Both the position numbers and the translations under genes were made by a program. A DNA stretch of 36,730 nt from an uncultured Streptococcus sp. (GTDB lineage: Bacteria; Bacillota; Bacilli; Lactobacillales; Streptococcaceae): positions 1-36,730 of the forward strand of contig CAKPVT010000018.1 in NCBI GenBank assembly GCA_934196125.1, read 5' to 3'. Shown here in pieces: positions 14,477 through 22,221 of this stretch; the stretch's first letter is position 1, and each line of letters starts with the position of its first letter. The notes below the pieces were generated by a model, which saw only the letters and a program-made list of their open reading frames with translations, had not been told where the DNA came from and ran no database searches.

Positions 14477-14498
14477 ATCTTAATAAAGGAGAAAATAT

Positions 14499-15089
14499 AT
14501 GATTCCTGTAGTTATTGAACAAACGAGCCGTGGCGAACGCTCATACGATATTTATTCACGCCTTTTGAAAGACCGTATTATCATGTTGACTGGACCAGTT
14601 GAAGATAATATGGCTAACTCTATCATTGCCCAATTGTTGTTCCTTGATGCACAAGATAACACTAAAGATATTTACCTTTATGTTAATACTCCTGGTGGTT
14701 CAGTATCAGCAGGGCTTGCCATTGTTGATACAATGAATTTCATTAAATCAGATGTTCAAACAATTGTTATGGGTATGGCAGCTTCAATGGGGACTGTTAT
14801 TGCGTCATCAGGTGCAAGAGGTAAACGTTTCATGTTGCCAAATGCTGAATACATGATTCACCAACCAATGGGTGGTACTGGTGGCGGTACACAACAAACA
14901 GATATGGCAATTGCTGCCGAACACCTTTTGAAAACACGTCAAAACTTGGAACAAATTTTGGCTGACAACTCTGGTCAGACATTGGAAAAAGTTCATGCTG
15001 ACGCTGAACGTGATAACTGGATGAGCGCACAAGAAACCCTCGAATACGGCTTCATCGACGAAATCATGGTAAATAACGAATTAAACTAA
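14499..15089 (+). CDS. clpP: ATP-dependent Clp protease proteolytic subunit
   Basis: 196 residues. It is the tetradecameric serine peptidase that works with ClpC/ClpE/ClpX. The catalytic Ser96 lies in GMAASMGT and His121 in YMIHQPMGG; the Asp should lie near residue 170. MIPVVIEQTSRGERSYDIYSR is the processed-type N-terminus. AAAGGAG precedes the ATG. It is monocistronic, with a CtsR box upstream and a terminator downstream. Confidence 0.98.
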   Translation: MIPVVIEQTSRGERSYDIYSRLLKDRIIMLTGPVEDNMANSIIAQLLFLDAQDNTKDIYLYVNTPGGSVSAGLAIVDTMNFIKSDVQTIVMGMAASMGTVIASSGARGKRFMLPNAEYMIHQPMGGTGGGTQQTDMAIAAEHLLKTRQNLEQILADNSGQTLEKVHADAERDNWMSAQETLEYGFIDEIMVNNELN

Positions 15090-15110
15090 TTGAAGATAAT
15101 ACTATATTAA

Positions 15111-15133
15111 GCCCACCTTTGGTGGGTTTTTGT
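15111..15133 (+). terminator. clpP terminator
   Basis: CCCACC, loop TTT, GGTGGG, then TTTTT. Confidence 0.88.
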
Positions 15134-15168
15134 TCTGAGCTGACCGAGGATACATTTAACGTTAATTG

Positions 15169-15177
15169 TGGTATAAT
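15169..15177 (+). promoter_or_regulatory. ylbF promoter, extended -10 abutting the start codon
   Basis: TGGTATAAT with the hexamer at 15172-15177, six bases (cgtttt), then ATG at 15184. No Shine-Dalgarno lies in the window that could serve it; GAGGA at 15146 is over 30 nt away. Confidence 0.65.
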
Positions 15178-15183
15178 CGTTTT

Positions 15184-15627
15184 ATGTTGACAATTGATGA
15201 ACAATTATTTGCTATTGATGAGGCTATTGATGAGGTTGTCGCATCCTTTCTTGAGTTGGAAAGTGTCAAAGACTATCGGAAAGCACGTGAGGTTTTCTTG
15301 ACAGATACTATGCTTCAGGAAAAAATTATGCATTTTCAAGCCTTGAAACAAAGCTATGAAGATGCTAAGCCGTATGCAGCTTTTCGACCAGAAGTTTCTG
15401 AAATGCGTCATCAACTTTTTAAGGAAAAAAGAGCCATTGACATCAACGAAAAAGTGAGTCAATTGCGACAAAGTGAAGTTGCTGTTCAAAAGATTTTAGC
15501 AGAACTATCACAAAAAATCTCATCAGCTATTTCATCTGATATTTTTGTAGATACAGGTTTGCCTTTGGCACCACATAAATCACACCATGGGAATTGTAGT
15601 AAAGGAGGACGGAAAAAACATGTTTAA
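15184..15627 (+). CDS. ylbF: YlbF/YmcA family protein (Ric complex type)
   Basis: 147 residues, helical, no membrane segment. It resembles YlbF of Bacillus (VKDYRKAREVFLTDTMLQEKI, then a helix LKQSYEDAKPY and MRHQLFKEKRAIDINEKVSQL). In Bacillus, YlbF, YmcA and YaaT form an Fe-S complex that steers RNase Y; the C-terminal HHGNCSKGG here holds a single Cys that could be a cluster ligand. The window also carries the YaaT homologue ricT at 23094. I chose ATG 15184, not the upstream ATG 15166, because the -10 element overlaps the upstream codons. It overlaps ylbG by 8 bp. Confidence 0.82.
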   Translation: MLTIDEQLFAIDEAIDEVVASFLELESVKDYRKAREVFLTDTMLQEKIMHFQALKQSYEDAKPYAAFRPEVSEMRHQLFKEKRAIDINEKVSQLRQSEVAVQKILAELSQKISSAISSDIFVDTGLPLAPHKSHHGNCSKGGRKKHV

Positions 15628-15871
15628 AAAACAGAAACGTCAGGGGATTATTGTTTATTTATACTATAATCGTGATGCTCGAAAATTAAATAAATATGGT
15701 GATGTTTTATACCATTCGCGTAAAATGCGATATCAGGTCTTGTATGTGAATAAAGAAGAAGCAGAAGATATTGCAAAAGAAATTTCAGAATTGAAATTTG
15801 TTAAAGAAGTATCATTATCACAGTTTGATAATATCGATAAAAATTTTGTAGGCAATTTAGCTCGTTTTTGA
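15620..15871 (+). CDS. ylbG: YlbG family protein (DUF2129)
   Basis: 83 residues. RQGIIVYLYYNRDARKLNKYGDV and a later segment ILYVNKEE-like (VLYVNKEEAEDIAKEISELKFVKEV) are typical of the YlbG family, whose function is not established. I use ATG 15620 since AAAGGAGG lies just upstream; the longer frame from 15587 would overlap ylbF much more. Co-transcribed with ylbF. Confidence 0.85.
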   Translation: MFKKQKRQGIIVYLYYNRDARKLNKYGDVLYHSRKMRYQVLYVNKEEAEDIAKEISELKFVKEVSLSQFDNIDKNFVGNLARF

Positions 15872-15912
15872 TATAATATAATCTTGTATGACGAAGAAGT
15901 ACGCAAAGAATA

Positions 15913-15941
15913 TTGACAATTTTCTGATAATTCAGTATTCT
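15913..15941 (+). promoter_or_regulatory. livJ promoter with a CodY box
   Basis: TTGACA (15913-15918), 17 bp, TATTCT (15936-15941). AATTTTCTGATAATT at 15918-15932 matches the CodY consensus AATTTTCWGAAAATT at 14 of 15 positions and fills the spacer. Repression when branched-chain amino acids and GTP are plentiful is expected. Confidence 0.8.
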
Positions 15942-15983
15942 TTGAAGTAACTTTTTATTAGAAATTTAAGGAGAGAAATTCTT

Positions 15984-17165
15984 ATGCATAAAAAGATTGC
16001 GCTTACAGCGCTAACTTTTTTAGCCTCAATTGCTTTAGCAGCTTGTAGTAAGTCACCAGACGTCACTGCAAATGCCACAGGAACAACGATTGGTGACACC
16101 TTGAAAATTGGTGTTAACCTTGAATTGACTGGTGCAGTAGCTGCTTATGGTAATGCAGAAAATGACGGTATAAAACTTGCCGTTGAAGAGATTAATAAAG
16201 CTGGCGGTGTTGATGGTAAAAAAATCGAACTCGTTACGAAAGATAATAAATCTGAAAACGCGGAAGCTTCTACCGCAGCGACTAACTTGGCTATTCAAAG
16301 TCAAGTTAATGCCATGATTGGTCCAGCCACTTCTGGTGCGGTTTCTGCCGCTAGTTTGAATGCACAGAAAACAGGTGTTCCGTTGTTGACTCCAAGTGGC
16401 ACACAGGATGATTTGACAGTGGATAGTGATGGCGTTAAAAAGTACGTTTTCCGTACGACTTTCCAAGACAGCTTCCAAGGTCAAGTTTTAGCACAGTACG
16501 CTTATAGCAATTTGAATGCTAAAAAGGTTGTTCTTTATTATGATAACTCAAGCGACTATGCTAAAGGGATTGCTGAGGAATTCCAAGAAAAATATCAAGG
16601 AGAGATTGTTGCAACAGCGACATTTGCTTCAGGGGATAAAGATTTCCAATCAGCCTTGACAAAATTCAAAAACTTGGATTATGATGCGATTGTAATGCCA
16701 GGTTATTATACAGAAACTGGTATCATTACAAAACAAGCGCGTGATATGGGTATCGAAGTTCCAATTTTGGGACCTGATGGATTCAATGATGATAGCTTTG
16801 CTGACTTGGCTGGTACAGCAAATACGCATGATGTTTATTACGTATCAGGTTATTCAACGAAAACAGCACTTTCAGATAAAGCAACAGAATTTATTGCAGC
16901 ATATAAAGAAAAATACGGTTCAGAACCAAATATGTTTGCAGCGCTTGCTTATGACTCTGTTTATATGATTGCAAAAGCAGCAGAAGGCGCAGAGACTTCT
17001 ATTGATATTGCTAATAACTTAGCAAATCTGACAGATTTTGAAGGTGTTACTGGTACAATGACTATCGATGAAGATCATAACCCAATCAAGACAGCCCTGA
17101 TGGTTAAGATGAAAGATGGTGTTGAAGATTCAGCTGAAGCCGTTGAAATTACAGGAGATAACTAG
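15984..17165 (+). CDS. livJ: Branched-chain amino acid ABC transporter, binding lipoprotein
   Basis: 393 residues. The signal peptide ends in LAAC (Cys21). It is a type I periplasmic-binding fold: LKIGVNLELTGAVAAYGNAENDG, then NAMIGPATSGAVSAAS and ANMFAALAYDSVYMIAKA, all typical of LivJ. It catches Leu/Ile/Val outside the cell for the LivHMGF importer. Shine-Dalgarno AAGGAGAG. First gene of the liv operon, preceded by a CodY-type promoter. Confidence 0.95.
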   Translation: MHKKIALTALTFLASIALAACSKSPDVTANATGTTIGDTLKIGVNLELTGAVAAYGNAENDGIKLAVEEINKAGGVDGKKIELVTKDNKSENAEASTAATNLAIQSQVNAMIGPATSGAVSAASLNAQKTGVPLLTPSGTQDDLTVDSDGVKKYVFRTTFQDSFQGQVLAQYAYSNLNAKKVVLYYDNSSDYAKGIAEEFQEKYQGEIVATATFASGDKDFQSALTKFKNLDYDAIVMPGYYTETGIITKQARDMGIEVPILGPDGFNDDSFADLAGTANTHDVYYVSGYSTKTALSDKATEFIAAYKEKYGSEPNMFAALAYDSVYMIAKAAEGAETSIDIANNLANLTDFEGVTGTMTIDEDHNPIKTALMVKMKDGVEDSAEAVEITGDN

Positions 17166-17216
17166 AGGTCATTTTCCTTTAGCTTTATATCACATAACTA
17201 GAAAGTTTGGTATTAT

Positions 17217-18101
17217 ATGTTTTTAGAACAGCTCCCCCAACAACTGGTTAATGGTATTATTCTAGGAAGTATCTATGCGTTACTTGCTCTCGGTTATACC
17301 ATGGTTTATGGGATTATTAAATTAATTAATTTTGCTCATGGCGATATTTATATGCTAGGTGCATTTATCGGTTACTATGCTATTAGTAGCCTTCACATGA
17401 ATTTCTGGATTGCACTCGTTTTTACAATGATTACAACAGCTTGTCTGGGAATGATTATTGAGTTTTTGGCTTATCGTCCATTACGTCATTCTACGCGTAT
17501 TGTTGCTTTGATTACGGCGATTGGTGTGTCATTCTTCCTTGAATATGGCATGGTTTTCTTGGTCGGCGCAAATACACGTTCATTCCCGCAAGCTATCGAC
17601 ATTGTCAGCTACAAGATTGGCTCTGTAACGGTGACAAACATTCAATTGTTGATTTTGATTGTTTCCCTTGTTTTGATGGTTGCGTTGCAATTAATCGTTA
17701 AGAAAACAAAAATGGGGAAAGCAATGCGTGCTGTATCTGTTGATAGCGATGCAGCTGAATTAATGGGAATTAACGTCAATTCAACAATTAGTTTCACATT
17801 TGCGCTTGGTTCAGCACTTGCAGGTGCCGCAGGTGTGTTAATCGGTCTTTACTATAACTCAATTGAACCATTAATGGGGATGACACCTGGTATTAAAGCA
17901 TTCGTTGCCGCTGTTCTTGGTGGTATCGGCATTATTCCAGGGGCAGCTTTAGGTGGATTTGTTATTGGTGTTTTGGAAACTTTATCAATTTCGCTCAACC
18001 TTTCAAGTTATCGTGATGCCATTGTTTACGGTGTCTTAATTATCATTCTTTTGGTAAGACCTGCTGGTATTCTTGGCAAAAACGTGAAAGAGAAGGTGTA
18101 G
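17217..18101 (+). CDS. livH: Branched-chain amino acid ABC transporter permease
   Basis: 294 residues, about eight membrane segments. LivH features: NGIILGSIYALLALGYTMVYGII, INFAHGDIYMLGAF, and the coupling segment MGKAMRAVSVDSDAAELMGIN. The last codons and stop are part of a 21-bp tandem duplication. The ATG has only a weak ribosome site; it starts 51 nt after livJ. Confidence 0.95.
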   Translation: MFLEQLPQQLVNGIILGSIYALLALGYTMVYGIIKLINFAHGDIYMLGAFIGYYAISSLHMNFWIALVFTMITTACLGMIIEFLAYRPLRHSTRIVALITAIGVSFFLEYGMVFLVGANTRSFPQAIDIVSYKIGSVTVTNIQLLILIVSLVLMVALQLIVKKTKMGKAMRAVSVDSDAAELMGINVNSTISFTFALGSALAGAAGVLIGLYYNSIEPLMGMTPGIKAFVAAVLGGIGIIPGAALGGFVIGVLETLSISLNLSSYRDAIVYGVLIIILLVRPAGILGKNVKEKV

Positions 18102-18133
18102 AAAATGAAAAAGAAGGTGTAGAAAATGAAAAA
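18092..18133 (+). repeat. Perfect 21-bp tandem duplication at the livH/livM junction
   Basis: GAAGGTGTAGAAAATGAAAA-A occurs twice in a row (18092-18112 and 18113-18133). Each copy holds a TAG stop, a ribosome site (GAAGG) and an ATG. The first ATG (18105) opens a five-codon frame, MKKKV, ending 3 nt before the true livM start. Confidence 0.95.
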
Positions 18134-19079
18134 GAATCTAAAAATCAATCTTTCTTGGCTTGCTTTGATTGTTGTTCTTTTTGGAATCTTAGAATTTCTA
18201 GCAACAACTAATATTTTGAACCTTTACTACATTCAAATTCTCATGGGGATTGGGATTAGTATTTTAATGGGACTTGGTACTAACCTTGTGCTCGGTTTCT
18301 CAGGACAATTCACACTTGGACAAGCTGGGTTTATGGCAATCGGTGCTTATGCAACAGCGATTATCACACAACAAAATCCAACTTACGGTGGTTTCTATTT
18401 CTCAATGCTTGTTGGGATTGTGATTGCTGTTCTTGTGGCGCTTGTCTTTGGTATTCCAACACTTCGTTTGAAAGGTGACTACCTTGCGATTGCAACGCTT
18501 GGTATGGCTGAAATTATCCGTATTGTTATTGTTAATGGTGGCGATTTAACCAACGGTGCGGCTGGTTTGACAGGAATTTTGCCATACACAACATGGCCAG
18601 TTATCTTTATCTTTGTCGTTGCAATTACGATTTTGATTTTAAATTTCCTACGTTCATCTATTGGACGTCAAGTTATTTCTGTTCGTGAAGATGAGATTGC
18701 AGCAGAAGCAATGGGTGTCAACGTCACAAGAATGAAAGTCTTGATTTTTGTAATGGGAGCTATCATTTCAGCTATTGCTGGCTCACTTTACGTTGGTTAC
18801 ATCGGAACAGTTGTACCAAAAGACTTTACTATCATGAAATCAATTGATTACTTGATTATTGCCGTTCTTGGTGGGCTTGGTTCTATCACAGGAACTATTC
18901 TAGCAGCCATTGTTTTAGGAATTCTTAACATGTTCTTGCAAAACGTTTCAAACCTCCGTATGATTATCTATTCATTGGCATTAATCTTGGTAATGATTTT
19001 CCGTCCAGGAGGACTTTTAGGAACAAAAGAATTCACATTATCACGTTTCTTTAATAAAACTAAGGGGGGCAATCATTAA
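18126..19079 (+). CDS. livM: Branched-chain amino acid ABC transporter permease
   Basis: 317 residues, about eight to ten membrane segments. LivM features: GLGTNLVLGFSGQFTLGQAG, LRLKGDYLAIATLGMAEI, and the coupling segment GRQVISVREDEIAAEAMGVN. Its ribosome site lies inside the second copy of a 21-bp duplication. It overlaps livG by one base (TAATG). Confidence 0.95.
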   Translation: MKKNLKINLSWLALIVVLFGILEFLATTNILNLYYIQILMGIGISILMGLGTNLVLGFSGQFTLGQAGFMAIGAYATAIITQQNPTYGGFYFSMLVGIVIAVLVALVFGIPTLRLKGDYLAIATLGMAEIIRIVIVNGGDLTNGAAGLTGILPYTTWPVIFIFVVAITILILNFLRSSIGRQVISVREDEIAAEAMGVNVTRMKVLIFVMGAIISAIAGSLYVGYIGTVVPKDFTIMKSIDYLIIAVLGGLGSITGTILAAIVLGILNMFLQNVSNLRMIIYSLALILVMIFRPGGLLGTKEFTLSRFFNKTKGGNH

Positions 19080-19843
19080 TGGCACTTCTTGATGTTAAAA
19101 ATTTAACCAAAAATTTCGGTGGTTTGACAGCCGTTGGTGATGTCACAATGCATCTAAATGAGGGAGAATTAGTTGGTCTTATTGGTCCAAACGGTGCTGG
19201 TAAAACAACGCTTTTCAACCTTTTAACAGGTGTCTATGAACCAAGTGAAGGTTCAGTTTCTTTAGACGGCACATTGTTAAATAGCAAGAAACCTTATAAA
19301 ATCGCATCACTTGGTCTTTCACGTACTTTCCAAAATGTTCGTCTCTTTAAAGATATGACCGTTTTGGAAAATGTACTTGTTGGCATGGCTAATCAAAATA
19401 AATCACATGTCTTTGCAAGTTTTCTTCGTTTGCCAAAATTCTATCAAAGCGAGGAAGAGTTGCGCCAAAAAGCTATGGATTTGTTAGCTATCTTTAATTT
19501 GGATGGGGATGCAGATACTCTAGCTAAAAATCTTCCTTACGGTCAGCAACGTCGTTTGGAAATTGTGCGTGCCCTTGCAACTGAACCAAAAATTCTCTTT
19601 TTGGATGAACCTGCTGCTGGGATGAACCCACAAGAAACAGCAGAATTGACACAGTTAATTCGTCAAATCAAAGAAGAATTTGACATTACCATTATGCTTA
19701 TCGAACACGATATGAGCCTTGTAATGGAAGTGACAGAACGTATTTACGTTCTTGAATATGGACGTTTAATTGCTCACGGTACACCTGATGAAATCAAAAA
19801 TAATCAACGTGTTATTGAAGCTTATCTTGGAGGTGAAGGATAA
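19079..19843 (+). CDS. livG: Branched-chain amino acid ABC transporter ATPase
   Basis: 254 residues. Walker A GPNGAGKTT is at 36-44; the signature is the LivG form LPYGQQRRLEI in place of LSGGQ; Walker B is ILFLDEPAAG and the switch His is in LIEHDM. It starts on the last base of the livM stop and its own stop shares a base with livF, so translation is coupled. Confidence 0.95.
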   Translation: MALLDVKNLTKNFGGLTAVGDVTMHLNEGELVGLIGPNGAGKTTLFNLLTGVYEPSEGSVSLDGTLLNSKKPYKIASLGLSRTFQNVRLFKDMTVLENVLVGMANQNKSHVFASFLRLPKFYQSEEELRQKAMDLLAIFNLDGDADTLAKNLPYGQQRRLEIVRALATEPKILFLDEPAAGMNPQETAELTQLIRQIKEEFDITIMLIEHDMSLVMEVTERIYVLEYGRLIAHGTPDEIKNNQRVIEAYLGGEG

Positions 19844-20553
19844 TGACAATGTTAAAAGTTGATAATTTATCAGTCTATTACGGCGTTATCCAAGCTGTAA
19901 AAGATGTTTCTTTTGAAGTCAATGAAGGAGAAGTTGTCACACTTATCGGTGCCAATGGTGCTGGTAAAACTTCTATTCTTCGTACGATTTCTGGTTTAGT
20001 TCGTCCAGGTGCTGGTAAAATCGAATTTTTAGGACAAGAGATTCAAAAAGAACCCGCTCGAAAAATCGTTGCTAGTGGTTTGTCACAAGTTCCTGAGGGG
20101 CGCCACGTTTTCCCAGGCTTAACTGTGCTTGAAAACCTTGAATTGGGGGCTTTCTTGCGTAGTGACCGTGAAGAAAATCAAAAGAATTTGAAGAAAGTTT
20201 TTAATCGTTTCCCACGACTTGAAGAGCGTAAATCGCAGGATGCAGCCACACTTTCAGGTGGTGAGCAACAAATGCTTGCTATGGGACGTGCTTTGATGAG
20301 TCAGCCCAAATTACTTCTTCTTGATGAGCCGTCAATGGGGCTTGCGCCAATTTTTATCCAAGAAATCTTTGACATCATTCAAGATATTCAAAAACAAGGA
20401 ACAACTGTCTTGTTGATTGAACAAAATGCCAATAAAGCGTTAGCGATTGCTGACCGCGGTTATGTTTTAGAAACAGGAAAAATTGTTCTTTCAGGAACAG
20501 GTAAAGAATTGTTAGAATCAGAAGAAGTTCGCAAGGCTTACCTCGGTGGCTAA
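19843..20553 (+). CDS. livF: Branched-chain amino acid ABC transporter ATPase
   Basis: 236 residues. Walker A GANGAGKTS, signature LSGGEQQMLAMGRAL, Walker B LLLLDEPSMGL and switch segment LIEQNANKAL (Gln in place of His-like context is normal for LivF). It overlaps livG as TAATG; MLKVDNLS two codons later is an alternative start. Last gene of the liv operon, then a terminator. Confidence 0.95.
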   Translation: MTMLKVDNLSVYYGVIQAVKDVSFEVNEGEVVTLIGANGAGKTSILRTISGLVRPGAGKIEFLGQEIQKEPARKIVASGLSQVPEGRHVFPGLTVLENLELGAFLRSDREENQKNLKKVFNRFPRLEERKSQDAATLSGGEQQMLAMGRALMSQPKLLLLDEPSMGLAPIFIQEIFDIIQDIQKQGTTVLLIEQNANKALAIADRGYVLETGKIVLSGTGKELLESEEVRKAYLGG

Positions 20554-20583
20554 CAAACCGTTAACTGAATTTAGTATTTAACC

Positions 20584-20617
20584 AAGCCTAGGATAGCTGT
20601 TATCCTAGACTTTTTTA
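20584..20617 (+). terminator. liv operon terminator
   Basis: CTAGGATA pairs with TATCCTAG around a short loop, followed shortly by T6. Confidence 0.85.
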
Positions 20618-20687
20618 TTATTAACAACATTCCCTTCTGCTTTATTTTCATTATTTTTTCAGTCTTTGGTGAAACCGTTTGCGGTTT

Positions 20688-20696
20688 GTGGTATAA
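20688..20696 (+). promoter_or_regulatory. Extended -10 promoter of the CBS-ACT gene
   Basis: TGGTATAAT (TGTGGTATAAT in context) lies about 32 nt before the ATG at 20728. Unlike ylbF this leader has a Shine-Dalgarno (CGGAG). The first ATG of the long frame (20686) overlaps the -10 and is not the start. Confidence 0.6.
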
Positions 20697-20727
20697 TAAT
20701 AACAAGAAAATAATGCGGAGAATTGTT

Positions 20728-21387
20728 ATGGCAGTAAAAGATTTTATGACTAAAAAAGTTGTTTATGTGTCTCCTGATACAACAGTAGCACATGCGGCTG
20801 ATATGATGAGAGAACAAGGCTTGCGTCGCTTGCCTGTTATCGAAAATGATAAGCTTGTCGGGATTGTTACCGAAAGAACAATGGCAGAAGCTAGTCCTTC
20901 AAAAGCAACGACTTTGTCAATTTATGAGATGAATTATTTGCTTAATAAAACTAAAATTCGTGACGTGATGATTCGCGATGTTGTGACGGTTTCACCGTAC
21001 GCAAGTCTAGAAGATGCGATTTATACCATGATGAAAAATCGTGTTGGAATTGTTCCTGTTGTCGAAAGCGGTCAAGTCTATGGTGTCATCACAGATAAAG
21101 ATGTCTTCAAAGCTTTTCTTGAAATTTCTGGTTATGGCGAAGAAGGCATTCGCGTGGCTATTTCGGCTGATGATACGGTTGGAACTTTGGCAAAAATTGT
21201 AGATACGATTTCAAACGACAACCTCAATATCAAACGTACCGTTGTTGCCACTCGTAAATCTGGAAAAGTTGCTATTGAAATTCAAATCGATGGTAAAGCT
21301 GACGTTGCAAATTTGCGTGAAAAATTGCTTAATCAAGGCATTCAAGTTGATGCGATTGAATTAACAGAAGCAAAATCATTGGATTGA
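20728..21387 (+). CDS. CBS-domain and ACT-domain protein (AcuB-like)
   Basis: 219 residues. Two CBS motifs: the first around residues 1-60 (VKDFMTKKVVYVSPDTTVAHAADMM ... LRRLPVIENDKLVGIVTERTM) and the second around 75-135 (IRDVMIRDVVTVSPYASLEDAI ... VPVVESGQVYGVITDKDVF). An ACT-like domain fills about 145-215. CBS pairs bind adenine nucleotides and ACT domains bind amino acids, so a sensor is likely. In streptococci this gene follows livJHMGF, and a link to branched-chain amino acid supply is an inference. Confidence 0.85.
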   Translation: MAVKDFMTKKVVYVSPDTTVAHAADMMREQGLRRLPVIENDKLVGIVTERTMAEASPSKATTLSIYEMNYLLNKTKIRDVMIRDVVTVSPYASLEDAIYTMMKNRVGIVPVVESGQVYGVITDKDVFKAFLEISGYGEEGIRVAISADDTVGTLAKIVDTISNDNLNIKRTVVATRKSGKVAIEIQIDGKADVANLREKLLNQGIQVDAIELTEAKSLD

Positions 21388-21406
21388 TTGGTAATCTAAC
21401 TGAGAG

Positions 21407-21444
21407 AGCAGAATTTAGTTTCAAACTAGGTTCTGTTTTTTTTT
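21407..21444 (+). terminator. Terminator after the CBS-ACT gene
   Basis: CAGAA and TTCTG with an inner AGTTT/AAACT form an interrupted stem, followed by T9 or more. Confidence 0.75.
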
Positions 21445-21535
21445 GAGCGACGAGATGTAAAGTCATGTTTATTAACTTTTTATGCTTGAATCCAATAAGT
21501 TAGCGAATTTGCTAGTGTTATTTTTGCTTATTTTT

Positions 21536-21544
21536 TGTTAAAAT
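21536..21544 (+). promoter_or_regulatory. Promoter of the tmk-rsmI operon
   Basis: TGTTAAAAT, an extended -10 with hexamer 21539-21544 and a weak -35 (TGTTAT, 21516-21521). The tmk start follows after about 31 nt with TAAGGA as ribosome site. Confidence 0.5.
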
Positions 21545-21575
21545 AGAAGCATAGAAAGAATTTTAAGGAATTTTC

Positions 21576-22211
21576 ATGAAAAACGGTATAATTATTTCAT
21601 TTGAAGGTCCAGATGGAGCTGGAAAAACCACAGTTTTAGAACACGTTCTTCCAGTTTTGCAAGAAAAGGGCTATGATATTGTAACCACACGTGAACCTGG
21701 TGGTGTTGAAATTGCAGAGCGTATTCGTGATGTCATCTTAGATGTCAATCACGTTGCTATGGATAGTAAGACAGAGTTGCTCTTGTATATGGCAGCAAGA
21801 CGTCAACATTATGTTGAGAAGGTTCTGCCAGCTTTAGAGGCTGGTAAAGTGGTTTTGATTGACCGTTTTATTGATAGTTCAATCGCTTACCAAGGCGCTG
21901 GACGTGGCTTGGATAAAGATATCATTACGAGATTAAATGACTTTGCAACAGACGGTAGAAAACCAGACTTGACGCTTTATTTTGATGTTGAATCAAAAAT
22001 TGGTTTAGCCAGAATTGCTAAAAATGCTGAGCGTGAAGTTAACCGACTTGATTTGGAAAAATTAGACATGCACAAGCGTGTTCGAGAAGGTTATTTAGCC
22101 TTGACTGAACAAGAAAAACGTATTGTGACTATTGATGCGTCACGTGAATTGGCAGATGTTGTGTTAGAGACACTTCATACCATTCTTGAACAGTTAGCAA
22201 AAAATGAGTAG
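21576..22211 (+). CDS. tmk: Thymidylate kinase
   Basis: 211 residues. It phosphorylates dTMP to dTDP. The P-loop is EGPDGAGKTT near residue 10, the DR(F) motif is LIDRFIDSSIAYQG, and the LID region follows LARIAKNAEREVNR. It starts an operon of DNA replication and RNA-processing genes with holB 10 nt later. Confidence 0.96.
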   Translation: MKNGIIISFEGPDGAGKTTVLEHVLPVLQEKGYDIVTTREPGGVEIAERIRDVILDVNHVAMDSKTELLLYMAARRQHYVEKVLPALEAGKVVLIDRFIDSSIAYQGAGRGLDKDIITRLNDFATDGRKPDLTLYFDVESKIGLARIAKNAEREVNRLDLEKLDMHKRVREGYLALTEQEKRIVTIDASRELADVVLETLHTILEQLAKNE

Positions 22212-22221
22212 AGGGATTTAG

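Noticed and set aside
15872..15912. Additional promoter (TATAATATAAT) right after ylbG
   Set aside because: It partly overlaps the end of ylbG and the better promoter TTGACA-17-TATTCT lies just downstream; no -35 fits it well.
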